Part shown: positions 26,791 through 37,761 of the stretch, in pieces
How the letters are laid out: each line of letters starts with the position of its first letter
How positions within the stretch are numbered: position 1 is the stretch's first letter
NCBI GenBank assembly: GCA_021464245.1
Contig: JADCRB010000067.1
Span: forward strand, 2,759,908 to 2,823,907
Reading direction: 5' to 3'
Length of the DNA stretch: 64,000 bases
DNA from: Carallia brachiata
Taxonomy: Eukaryota; Streptophyta; Magnoliopsida; Malpighiales; Rhizophoraceae
Notes under the pieces: model-generated
The model's input: the letters and a program-made list of their open reading frames with translations, nothing else
What the model was told of the DNA's origin: nothing
The model's database searches: none
Program-made: the position numbers and the translations under genes

Positions 26791-26839
26791 AATATTTTCC
26801 TTTTTTTTTAACACAAAAAAATATACATTGTAGGCGTGC

Positions 26840-27135
26840 GGATCAAAGACGAAGGTCATCTACTGCTATCATCATTCAATCTCTCCTATAAGGGAGAGAT
26901 CCACCACCTGAGTACTGTTAGATTCAAGTGAGATTTCCTCAAACCGATTATAGTATTAACGAATTTAAAACCTGCATCACACACGCACAAGTCAACTGAC
27001 AATCAAATGATGAACAATGCCCTCCATTGTGCCTGCTAAGACTAGAACTGAGATAGGACGTGAAAAAAGCACGTTGAATTACTACCACACTATTTTTCTG
27101 AATGGTGAAAATTTAAGACTCTATTATTTACGCCT
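26840..27135. repeat. Dispersed repeat, copy 2
   Basis: Same orientation as, and partner of, the copy at 16250-16550. Matches are spread over about 200 bases, including ACTGTTAGATTCAAGTGAG against ACTGTTGGATCCGAGCGAG. Both copies are degenerate and non-coding. Confidence 0.5.
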
Positions 27136-27464
27136 AGTTTGTTTTTATAAGAAAATATAAGAAAGAAAGTTATAAGAAAAATAAAGTTATTTTGATAAAT
27201 AAAAAATTAATGGGAAAGAAAATAATGAAAAAGAAAATAATGAAGAAATTTATGAGATAAAATTTTGTGAGAAAAAAATTATTTTTAAAAAAATAGGAAA
27301 TTAGTGAAAAAGAAAATAATAAAAAATTAATAAGAAAACAAAATTGTAAAAAAATTATTCAAATAGTTAAGAAATAAATAAAAAAATAATAAAAAATAAA
27401 ATGATTTGATTTTGCTTTTCTCGTCAGATTCTTTCTTACACTTTCTTATCAAACCAAATAAAGC
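27133..27464. mobile_element. MITE-like element with ~33-base inverted ends
   Basis: The left end, from CCTAGTTTGTTTTTATAAG, pairs with the right end, which on the minus strand begins CTTTATTTGGTTTGATAAG. Both run into a TAAGAAAG motif. The interior is almost wholly A/T with repeated AAGAAAATAATGA blocks and no coding potential. Confidence 0.6.
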
Positions 27465-27489
27465 ATTAAGAAATCATTTGTTTTCATTT

Positions 27490-27895
27490 CATAATATTAT
27501 TTAAGGCAATTGTTATTTACAGGCAAAAAAAGCTTCATGCCACAAAAAGCTTTGCGAGTATGAAGCTTTTTCATTCGTGAGAATGACAATTCTCTGTCAT
27601 ATCTTGAAGGCTGCTGGCAAGGTTTTGGATGCGGAGTGTGAGGTTCAAAAAGATTTGGTGGAGAAGTATCCAGATTTCACTCTTACCTTTTGCAGGACAT
27701 TCGCTAGGATCAGTGATAGCAGTAATGTTGACATTGGTAGTGTTGCTAAATCGGGATAGATTGGGAAACATTTAAAGAAAGAGGGTCGGATGAGGCGCTA
27801 TGCTGTTGGACCTGCAAGAAAAATGCATGTCATTTTAATTTGGCAGTCAAATATGCAGACGTTATTAATTCCGTGGTGCTTGAGGTAAGTTTCTG
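27490..27895 (+). pseudogene. Gene-like fragment of unknown family
   Basis: An island of normal codon composition in AT-rich DNA. The frame at 27577-27759 reads LCHILKAAGKVLDAECEVQ and then VEKYPDFTLTFCRTFARIS before a stop. A different frame after it gives LAVKYADVINSVVLE, followed by a good GTAAGT donor at 27886. The frame switch suggests a decayed exon. I cannot assign a family, and a short genuine exon of an unannotated transcript is also possible. Confidence 0.3.
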
Positions 27896-27970
27896 GTCTT
27901 TAGTGTGTTGGAAATTGACTGAGAGGAATATTTGCATATAGACTTGCATTTGCAATGATGTTCTTTTACT

Positions 27971-28160
27971 TCAAATTTCCTTAAGTTTTCTTGTTGCTTG
28001 AACTGGGACTAAAGCTTTTATTGTTCTTGCTGTTGTTGCTTGGTCCATGAATCTTAAAATTTCTGCGAAACTTCTGTCTTTGATTGGCATTTTCACGCAG
28101 TCCCCTTTGTTATCCTCGAAGCATTTCTTCACAGCCTTAACATAACATCGCGACGTAACC
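27971..28160 (-). other. Short open frame of uncertain nature
   Basis: Minus-strand frame of about 59 codons between a TAG (which could serve as a splice acceptor) and a TGA. It reads CYVKAVKKCFEDNKGDCV and then FAEILRFMDQATTARTI. Three regularly spaced cysteines and a balanced composition make it look protein-like. There is no start codon and no family match I can name. The length alone is not significant. Confidence 0.2.
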
Positions 28161-28432
28161 TACTCGAAAGTTTCTGTTTGTTTCCCAAGAAAGGTAGTCA
28201 TCCCCAAATGTAGCACCGTCGTTGCTATACGTCATTGTTTGTTTTACGTTCTGCAATTGTCAACCTACTAATGCGCGCCGTTTAACCTGCTTGAAATTCA
28301 TAGTCGTAAAATTCATGGGCCTGTAATCAATGGATACTGCACTTGCTTCCAGATAGGTAGTGAGAGATTAAAACGAGAATTATATCACTATGATATTATT
28401 TTAGATTTTATGTGAGTAAGAAAAGGGGCATG

Positions 28433-28643
28433 ATTACATGAACGCATAAGAAATAAACGTAAAAGTCGACGCATCGCAATAAAGAATTATATTTGGTAAG
28501 AAGTCTTTCAATTTTTGAAATAAAATTTAAAAGTATTTTTCAATTATTTTTTCGTTGCAAAAATTAAGGAGTTTGTTGTATAAATATAGCTTTCTGTTGT
28601 AATGCGTCTACTCACACGTTTATTTTTTATGCGTTCATGTAAT
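28433..28643. mobile_element. MITE with ~46-base terminal inverted repeats
   Basis: The left arm starts ATTACATGAACGCATAAGAA and the right arm, read on the minus strand, starts ATTACATGAACGCATAAAAA. They agree at most positions over about 46 bases, through AATAAACGT and GACGCAT. The element is about 211 bases with an AT-rich centre. The sharp, well-conserved ends make it one of the clearest and probably youngest small elements in the window. Confidence 0.75.
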
Positions 28644-29339
28644 TTTTCGATAAAAAAATATAAAATGATATTTACTTAAGATTACTCTAATTGAATTTTA
28701 ATTAGATAAACGTACGTAATAGAGCTTAAAAAATTTTTCAATAGGATGGTTTGACTCCGAGAGTAGGGACATTACTTCTTTTTTAGTTTGATTACATTTA
28801 CATACAAAAATAAATATGAGAAAAACTAGTAATTTATTTAACGATAATAATTTAACAATACATATTATTGTATATCTGACTAGGTGCCATGTTTGATATT
28901 TTTTTTTTCTTTTAAATAAGACATTTGGCATTTTTTTGATGTAAGATTTTACTATTTAGAAATTATATTAAGTTTTGATTAATCTAATTCAATTTACTGC
29001 AGATCTCTTATGAGAAGTAGCTCTTCTAATGTTGTTTTTACATTCATAAAATTTAAATCTGAAATTTTATTTAAAAAAAATTAAATTCTTTACTACCCAA
29101 ATTAATGTTTGATACTCGTTTGGTATTGCAAATGATTTCTTTGTTCTGTTTTTAAAACATGTGGCAAGTTGAACGTTTATGTAATACGACGGCGTTAGAG
29201 TACCTGCTCTCCGAACTCCTAAATCGTACCGGGGACTCTTCCTTCTTGGGTCGCTGCCCTGGGTGTTATGACAAGAATGCCCTTACAATGACCGCAGGCG
29301 TCAGAGAATGGGAGCGCCAGAGAATCAAAATTTGAAAAA

Positions 29340-29352
29340 GGGGGGGGGGGGG
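29340..29352. repeat. G13 homopolymer upstream of the kinesin start
   Basis: Thirteen consecutive G on the plus strand, about 180 bases before the kinesin ATG, in an otherwise AT-rich region. It may form G-quadruplex structure and is prone to length error. Confidence 0.9.
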
Positions 29353-29532
29353 ACCCAATCACTGTAACGGCCACATTTCCTGACCTGGATCGGCAAAAAT
29401 ATATATCCTTCCCATCCACAAGCCATTCTCTTGCTTGCTTGCTTTATCCCCTTTTTATGAATCTAATTTTCCGTGCCCGCACGGACGCCACCCAACCATA
29501 TTAATATTATTATCGACCGGACCAAGGCGAAG

Positions 29533-32500
29533 ATGGGGCCGGATTCCGGCCGCAACGTTCGAGTGGTGGCGAAAATCAGATCGTCCGCCGGTCAGGAGGC
29601 ACCATGGATCTTTGTTAACAAACCCAAGGGGGATGAATCTGAGAGCGTGAGCATCAGTTTTGGAGAGCAGTCAGCTGTAGTGAGGTACGGTCCCTATGTG
29701 GACAAAGTGATTGATTATGTTTTATCTGTATTGTGATATTAGCTATAATGATTCATGTCCTCCTCCCGGCAGTCGCTATGAATTGGATTTCTGTTATGAA
29801 CAAAACCAACGGAACGATGTGATTTTCTCAAGAGAAGTGAAGCCTTTGATTTCTGGAGTAATTGAGGGCCGTAATGCCACTGTTATTGCTCATGGGCCAA
29901 GATGCAGTGGAAAAACCTACTTGATTCAGGTTTGGCTTCTTTATTTTTATTTTTATTTTTTGGTTAATTGCCTCCGGACTGGGGCTTGAATTCAATACGT
30001 TCAACTGTAGAGACGACTCTATTATCAATTGAGTCGGTGGCGGAGGTAGGAAGCAGTGGGGGCAATTTCTCCCACTGAATTTTTTTTTATGATTTAGGTG
30101 TAATTTACTTAGAATTTATGTACTTGTGGTATCAAAAAAAAAAAAAAAAGAAATTATGTACTTGTCCCAACTGAAATTTACGTTTTTCTCCCACTGAAAT
30201 TTGTGTTTTATATGTTTGCCTCCACTTCGTTGTTCTTTTTAATTTGGTACCTCCACTCTCTTATCCTTTGGCCGCACTGGATAAAATTTCTGACTCTGCC
30301 ACTGAATTGAGCTATAGCTGATTGGTTTATCGTGTTATTAATTTAGGGTCGCAATGCCATTAATACCTTCTCTGCTGCTATATGTGATAGTGAAAGGCAT
30401 GTTCTTGTGTTTTTTTTTTTTTTTTTTGGGGCTATTTTATTGTGAAGGGTACGGAGGATGAACCGGGGGTGGCACTGCTAACAATGGCTGAATTACTTTC
30501 TGTCGTGGTGGAAAAAAGAAAGTCAATTTCAGTGTCGTTTTATGAGATTGTTCAAGAGCATGTGTATGACCTCTTGGATCCAAAACGAGGGGAGGTCCTC
30601 ATCTTGGAAGCTCAAGGAAAAGTTCAACTTAAAGGACTCTCTCAAGTAAGGTCCTTTTTTTGGGGTCCCAAAGATATTTTTGAATTTTATAGCTTAAGGA
30701 TCATTAATTTTTGTTGTAAACTTAACTTCTCTTGTTTTTCTGTTTTTAATCTTTAATTTTTAAAAATCAGGTTGTCGTGAAGTCCATATCCGAATTTCAA
30801 AAATTATATGATGGTGGGCGTGCTTTTCGCAAATCAGAACAAAAGATGCCTATTGAACTTCCTCGCAGGAGTCACAAAGGCCTAATTATATATGTATCAT
30901 CTTCTTGTGAAACATTGGATATCAGACCTGCTGGGAAGATAAATTTCGTTGACTTGGCAGGTTCAAATTTTGTTCAACTCAGATTTTACAACTTTCAAGT
31001 TTCCCTGTGACCAATGTTGGATTCTAATTCTTTAAGAGATTGTGTGCTTACCAGGCTATGAGGATGCAAGAAGGAAGAGTAGTGATGGACCTAATTTTGT
31101 TGAGAATACCAAGATTAACAGATCGATACATGCTTTACAGAATGTCGTTTATTCTTTGAAGGCAAATGAAAGCCATGTGCCATATCGGGAAAGTAAGCTC
31201 ACTCGCTTGCTACAAGATTCCATGGGAGGGAGCAACCCAACTCTGATGGTCACTTGTTTGGTAAATATTTTTGTTTGATTTGGTTTCTTATTTTCCCTTT
31301 GCTGTTTTTAATTGTTATGTTACTTAAACTGCATGCAGAGCCCATGGTTTTGCCAAGAATCCATTTACATGCTAAGTTTAGCCTCTCGTTGTTACCAATG
31401 CACTAATCGGGTTGTCTCAAAGTCCACAAGGATAACTGACAGTTCAACCAGATCAATGACTATTTCACATAAGGCCCGAGTCCTTGGAAGTTTTTCCGCT
31501 ACTGCAAGGAAACCAACTGTGCCCCGAGTACAATTTTCCGAAAAGAAACGTCACTGTGTGGGTTCTGCATTGAAAGCTAGGTATTGTGTATATAAAGCAA
31601 AATACACCTTTTATGTGCGCGTGTGTGTGCTGCAAACCTCTGTGTGTTTCTGATCAAAAGCTTACATTTTGTTCCCCTGCCTGTTGGAAGGAAATTGTTT
31701 GATGAAGGGCATCGCCTGAAATTTGCAAAGGTACTTAGTTTCTTACTCCTTCCTCTATCAAGTAATTATGCTCTGTGAAAGGTAAAAATAGTTATGCCGG
31801 ATTTAGTTCTCAATCCTGTGATCTATGACTAGATGTTTGGTTATATTTTGCACTTTGTGGAAGAAGTTATAGGCATCAAGGCTTCAAAATGGTCGTGACA
31901 GTTAGGATGTGACGGCCTAGGGCAGCTCATAATTTTATGTATGATCACTACTGTGCTTTTGGATGATATAGATCCACTCAGGACCGCTAATTTAAGAGAA
32001 AATGAAAAATTCCTCAAAAATTAACAATTTGGAACTGCTGTTTTTAGAAAAACTAATGCCCAAAATCTTTTGTAATGAGAATCATGAGATGGATCAATTT
32101 TGGTATAGTTTGATTCTTGCTTATAGCATAAAAAGCGTTTGCGTAGATGTATTTTTGCCTGCATGCTTATATTAAGCTTGCTTTCCTTTTCCCTATTAGA
32201 GAACCACATGACATCTATGTGGTTGTGCCATAGACTTGCGCACTGGTAAAAGTTTATGTTAACATGTAGGATAGTTTCCTATGACCAGACTTCGGTGGGA
32301 CAATGGAATAACAGAGTCTCCACCACTGACACTTCAGTGGGGGGAAAAAAAGAAAAATAATAAAAAAGGTATATTGTTCAATGTTTCGACTAATGATAAG
32401 GCTCACTGAATTCTTGCATACAATGAATAACAGAGTCTCCACCACTGACACTTCAGTGGGGGGAAAAAAAGAAGAATAATAAAAAAGGTATATTGTTCAA

Positions 32501-34544
32501 TGTTTCGACTAATGATAAGGCTCACTGAATTCTTGCAGACAAGATCTCTGGAGAATGTTTCACTAGCTAAATGTCTCCAAGAGGAGGAGGAGGATGAGGT
32601 GGGATGCCGATTGCTAATTTTCTCTACACGATGGATACTTCCTCTAGAGAAAAATAGGAAAAAAAATGTATTTTGTTCAATGTTTCAACTAATGATAAGG
32701 CTCACTGAATTCTTGCAGACAAGATCTCTGGAGAATATTTCGATAGCCAAATGCCCCAAGAGGAGGATGAGGTAGGATGCTGTTTGCTTTATTTTCTCTA
32801 CACAATGGATACTTCCTCTAGAGAATGCACATAATATTTTCAGGTTACTTGAATCAAGTTCTCTAATTCAAATTGTATAGGAAAAACTCGGGTCTCATGT
32901 TGACGATGTGAACTCTGTATGTGTAGAGGTATGGCTAATTACAGTATCTTTTAAACCTCTTGGTAAGTTTTATTTAGAAAATCCCAGCTAATAATTCTGA
33001 TTATTTTCAGGAGGCTCTGTCATTGGAAAATTGCACGACTCAAAAAATTACTACGTCTATTGAGGTGATGTAATTATTTGGGTATTACACAAGCAATTGC
33101 CACTTCGATATGGATTTTTGAGACCGAAATAATTATAATACACCTGCTCAATGTAAACAAATCTAGGGCCTCTTGCATATTAAGGACAATCACAAGGAAG
33201 AGATGGCTAGTACTAAAGTCTTGTGCATGGATGAAAGTGGTAGGTGGTATGCACACTTCAAGCTTATTTCCTATTCAGGGATTCTTCCTCTCATTACACT
33301 GTGTTTGACCATATAGCAGGTAAAGACATGGACAAGGAAAATGACAATTCAATTGTCGATGAAGTTGCATCACCTCCAATTAGTGCACAGCTACAGGAGC
33401 TGTCAAACAATTTGAAATCATTGTATTTCTCAACTCCATCTTACATAGACACAGCGGAAAGAAATGACACTTCAGCTCATGATCAACCTTTAATGGGTCT
33501 TTTGGAGTTAAGAACTCCCGAACGACAACCTATGATCGTAAATGATCAACATGCAATCGGTCTTTTGGAGTTAAGAACTCCCGAACGACGACTTATGAAT
33601 GCAAATGACACACAAGAGGTTGCAAGGTTCTCTACTCCATGGAACACTTTCAACATGCGCAGTTCAGGAGTAAAGGTTTTTACCTTAAACCGTGCATTAA
33701 ATTTTCAACATAGCCGTTTCATCTATCTGTTTCCTTGTTATTACCAACATCAAGTTTCATTCTATTGTTGCAGAACTCTCTTGTTCATGAATATCTCACA
33801 TTCTTAAATACGGCTAACAGGTTAGTAATTCATCTAGGAAAACTATCTTTAAATTATTTTCGACAATTATCATTATGTTGTTGCAGAACTCTCTTTTGTT
33901 ATGTCAATCTTCAATCGTATGAAATCTTTACGTAAGTTTCTTGTAACGTTTGCAAGTTTCAGCTGTAATTTCTGATGGCTTTCAGTAAATTAAGGGTCTT
34001 ATTTGCTATCAGTTAACATTACTAGATGAGGTAATTCTAATTTCGTCTTCTCTTTTTTGTCATGAACAGAGAAGAATTGAAAAAATTAAAGGTAATACAT
34101 ATGTCTGAAATTGAATAGTAATATGATTCATTTCATAGCATGCCATGTTAATTTAGTTGATGCATGGATACAGGGTATTGGAGAGAAAAGAGCCACATAC
34201 ATTCTTGAACTTCGTAAAGAATCTCCAGAACCTTTTAAGAATGTAATACTCTTTCTTTTATGTTCATTTTTAATTACAATTCAGTAATGAATTTCATCAA
34301 TGCTTAAAACAAACTTCCTCTCTTAACAGATTGATGACTTGAAAAACATTGGGCTTTCTGCTAAACAGGTATCCTCCCTTTAATTATCATCAAATAATAG
34401 TCTAATTTTCAGGTTTGTTGCTTGATATTAATTTTCCAGAAAAAATATGTTTTTGGGTCTAAAATATTATGATTCGCGGTTGTACTTTAACCTATATAGG
34501 TCAAGAGGATGATGAGACAAGAAGTTGCAGGACTATTTGGTTAG
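29533..34544 (+). CDS. Kinesin-like motor protein, KIN-10 (NOD/KID-like) type, with C-terminal helix-hairpin-helix
   Basis: Microtubule motor of the KIN-10 group, related to chromosome-associated KID/NOD kinesins. Model of 17 exons: 29533-29684, 29773-29929, 30448-30645, 30771-30960, 31055-31260, 31339-31580, 31691-31730, 32539-32598, 32881-32928, 33011-33064, 33167-33239, 33320-33675, 33774-33820, 34070-34091, 34174-34242, 34330-34368, 34500-34544; 665 residues. The motor domain (about 10-350) has a P-loop GPRCSGKT, switch II as DLAGYED, and [18 protein letters not shown]. Switch I is eroded: RRSHKG stands where NxxSSRSH is usual. The tail carries two tandem LLELRTPER repeats and ends with paired helix-hairpin-helix signatures ([27 protein letters not shown]), a DNA-binding fold. 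Exon 8 is duplicated downstream (32719-32771). Exon 11 is the least sure; it was chosen because it restores phase. Confidence 0.88.
30036..30303. mobile_element. Small inverted-end element inside kinesin intron 2
   Basis: The left end GGTGGCGGAGGTAG mirrors the right end, AGTGGCAGAGTCAG on the minus strand. The direct repeat AATTGAG lies on both sides (30027-30033 and 30305-30311), as expected of a target-site duplication. The inside has repeated CCCACTGAAATTT blocks and an A16 run. It sits wholly in the intron, so it need not disturb the protein. Confidence 0.6.
32301..32829 (+). repeat. Tandem duplications around kinesin exon 8
   Basis: There are two overlapping events. First, about 120 bases (32301-32420 and 32421-32539) are repeated nearly perfectly; the first copy ends TTCTTGCATAC where the second has the working acceptor TTCTTGCAGAC. 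Second, exon 8 with both flanks (about 32490-32655) is repeated at about 32667-32829. The second exon copy (32719-32771) keeps both splice sites but is 53 rather than 60 bases long, so its frame differs. Confidence 0.85.
33481..33606 (+). repeat. 63-base in-frame tandem duplication in the kinesin tail
   Basis: Two adjacent 63-base units (33481-33543, 33544-33606) share a 31-base identical core and encode two 21-residue blocks centred on LLELRTPER. The reading frame is kept. Confidence 0.85.
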
Positions 34545-36200
34545 CCAACGAGATGTAATGTAATGTGTTTAGGTCTGCACTTACGGCGGTCAAAGCCAAG
34601 TCAAGAGAAAGGAAAATGATATAGGTGACATTAATGTTTGAAGTCCGAGTCAACTCAAGATATGTGTAGTTGAGTAAATGACAATAATTATTGTATGAAC
34701 GGGAGAGTTTAAGACACAGAAAATTTTATCATTACTCATTCATTTTATTTTTTCTTTTTAATCTTTAATGGTATGAAGAAATTTGAATCATAATTCAATA
34801 ATTCATACACGGTTAGACTATATGTGGGTCTCGTCTACTTTTATTTAATCATTTCAGCCAATACTGAAAAAGTTCATCATTGTTCAAAGTAGGGCTCTAC
34901 CATGAATGTGATTTATGGAAAATTTTATATCGACGTGGGTAAAGGAATGTACCATAGATAGACGGACATGAGTCTAAATATTTAAATTGGACATTTTCAG
35001 TTTTTTGAATGATGTCGTGAGAGTATTAACGATGGTGGTCGATGGACCCTTTTTGCTCTCTATCCATCGCTGGCCTCTTTGTTTCCTCTTTTTTTTTTTT
35101 CTTTTAAAGATAAAAAAAAATATACCACAGATATATTAATTATCATATTTATAAGTTAATATTAAAAATTATATATTAATTTTTTAATTCAATTTTTATC
35201 ATAAAAAAAAATTCATCACAAAAATATTATTAAATTTAAATGAGTTTTCCTTAGTTACAATCATCCCTGGCCTCTTATTATTGCGGTATATGGACACGAT
35301 GATCCGAATCATGAACCAAGGAAGAGAACTATTAAAAGAAAAGGAAAAGTTGGAGTTTGTAGCTAAGTTTAGGTATGCGGCTCTTGGGCTGCAATCCTAA
35401 ATAGAGAACGTCGAAAGGGCTGTCACTGTTTTGTGGGCCTAATCAACCGGCCATTTTTGTGTACTCAGCAATTACTTGCTTGCCCCAAGCTTTTTTTTGA
35501 CATAAGAAAGTAGTAATTTATTAATGATAATTTCGAGATAAGCGAGTACCCCAAGCTAAGCGAGTACCACATTGCCCATGTCATTGTCCAGTTGAAGACA
35601 GTAACTTTCAGCACCGTTTTAGTAGTCGGAGGATTTAGTTCTTCCAATTACATGTTCGAATCTTTTCATGTGATTATGTGATTGGTAACGCTGGATGTAT
35701 ATTATTGCGCACGGAATTTGGAACGATCTGGTGAGAAATGTTAAAGAATTAGTATTTATTTTTTCGACTGTATAATATTAATAATTCAACCTATTTTATA
35801 GTATGAGCATTGAGACGTTTATTATAAATAACCTGATGGGCCTATCTTCTTATGCGCACAGCCGCATTAATGGACTGAGTGACCTGCTTTTCTATTTTCG
35901 TTTTTACTTTTTCAAAAAAAGTAATTTTTTATTTTTTATTTTTTTTAAAAATGTGAGAGGGTTAATAAAGAGAATAGTTGAGTGTTAATAATAGAATAAT
36001 TGAAAATATTTTTATAATAGTATTAATTTTTTTATATTAAAAAATAACGTTATAATTATATTATAAAAATAATTAAAATTGTTATATTATGGGTATTCTT
36101 TCTGGCTATCAATTTCTGCCGTACGCCATTTATTTTTGTCCTGTATTTTTTTTTGCGCCTACGGACCTACCCAAAAGAGAATTAATCTTTTACGTGCTTT
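34545..36200. other. Spacer between kinesin and zinc-finger genes
   Basis: Kinesin 3' UTR, then AT-rich sequence (35090-35240, 35930-36070) with no coding content I can recognise. Near 35520-35660 the composition is more even, but there is no gene. Confidence 0.6.
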
Positions 36201-37761
36201 TTTTCTTCGAAACTTCGGCCCGCATTCGTGCAATATATTCTCTTGATTTACAAAGCGCTTGTCGTCAATTCACCCTCTGCACCGCCAAACCTCTCCGCCT
36301 CCGCCACGCCGATCTTTTGTCTCACACCCTCACTGCTGAGGTACGTTCAGTCATTTGTTTCTCTCCTCGTATAAAGTATAAAACCTCGTATCGATCACAG
36401 ATCACGTGAACCAACCAAACGCTTATTTAAGGCTTTACAATTTTCTTGCGTTTTTTTTTTTTTGTTTTCATATTTGGATTTTTCTGCTGTTTCTTAGCTG
36501 AGATAAACGTTAGCACGTATCTGTGTGTGTGTGTGTGTGAGTGTGTGTGTGTGTGTGTTTTTTTTTTTATTTTTAAGAATATATCTTTGAACCGAACTCC
36601 CCGCATTAGACTACGTAGAGGCTTCTTTTTTCTTTCGATGTAAATTATTATTATTTTTTTTTGTGAATTAATGACCTAGGGAAGAGTTGGGTTTCATTTT
36701 TAGTGCGATCTGTCTGGGAAATGCTTTGAATTTTATATTTTAATTTTTTTTTATTATTTCTTTATTCATTTTGTGGCGTTGTGAATGGGTTTTAAGTTGG
36801 TAATTTGGTACATGTTTTGTTTTATCGATTCGAATTTAGGTTTTAATACAATGTATTTGTCGTGATAGCAGAATTATTGACAGATGCAATTCTGGGTAGA
36901 CTGAGATTTTTCTGCAGAATCTTTTGTGTTTTCTGCGCAATTGCTGGCAGGTTATGTGTTAAGGCATGGGAAATTTACTGATTTTTTCTTTGAAGTTGTA
37001 GATTCAAGAATATAGTCGTGTACTCGTGCTTCTACGCATTTATTTAAATGGACACGCAGTTTGGATCATAATGCAATGAAAAAAAATGTTGGCTCATCAG
37101 TAAATGTCTCGGTGCATGCCCTGCATTTTATATTTTTAGGATTGGGGGTTTTATATTAATCAAATAGATTCTTATTTTGTGATGAGATATCAGTATTGTT
37201 ATCATTCAACCTTAGTGCAGGATGTGGAATGGCAGCTGCCAGATCAAGGCAGTATTCAACCACTTCTTTTCTCCATAAACTTCTCAAATGAACAATTCGT
37301 TAGAAATTTTCTCAAATGGTCAAGATTTATTCATTTGAGAACCATAGAGATCTGTATTTTACTATTTGGATAATGCCTGGTAAAGTATGAGTAAAAAATT
37401 TTTAATGTTTTGTCAGGCGGGGCAGCTGGTTGAAGTTTGGTGGTATAAAAGTGGGTAGTAGATATGTTGGAAACATTTGATGGATGTAAGTTGTTTATAC
37501 AAGAAATAAGGGCACTTCTAGGAAATTTTCATAATTAATTTGGAGACCCTAGCTTCCTTTCCAGTTTCTATCCCCCATCCAGGTCCGAATATATACTTTT
37601 ATGTATCCTTGTTTGTTAAATAAGTTGAGGATTTTGAATAGATCTTTGGAACAAAATTGGTGCATCTTCTAGTGTCTGTCCGTGGGGTTTTTACATCATC
37701 ATTTTACTTTGGGTGCAGTGGCTTCTAGTGAGTTGGTAGATTTGTCTTTCTATGTTCATAA
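36201..37761 (+). promoter_or_regulatory. 5' UTR exon and leader intron of the zinc-finger gene
   Basis: A CT/CG-rich leader (about 36240-36340) ends at CTGCTGAG/GTACG, a good donor. A long T-rich intron follows, with a GT microsatellite (36521-36558). A likely acceptor, GGGTGCAG, ends at 37718, 43 bases before the ATG. This is inferred from splice signals alone. Confidence 0.5.
36521..36558. repeat. (GT)n microsatellite
   Basis: About 18 GT units with one GA interruption, in the leader intron of the zinc-finger gene. Confidence 0.9.

Larger units (their letters stand above)
26043..29532. other. Intergenic spacer between divergent RPL36 and the kinesin gene
   Basis: Rich in small elements: inverted-repeat elements at 26590-26790, 27133-27464 and 28433-28643, a dispersed repeat at 26840-27135 and gene-like fragments at 27490-27895 and 27971-28160. 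A 13-G run (29340-29352) lies shortly before the kinesin start. I see no intact gene. Confidence 0.6.

Noticed and set aside
32719..32771. Second copy of kinesin exon 8 as a constitutive exon
   Set aside because: It is 53 bases and breaks the frame of the following exons, so it was left out of the model and reported as a duplication.
35640..35675. GTTCGAATC, a tRNA B-box-like word
   Set aside because: The surrounding sequence cannot form a cloverleaf; no A box or acceptor stem.
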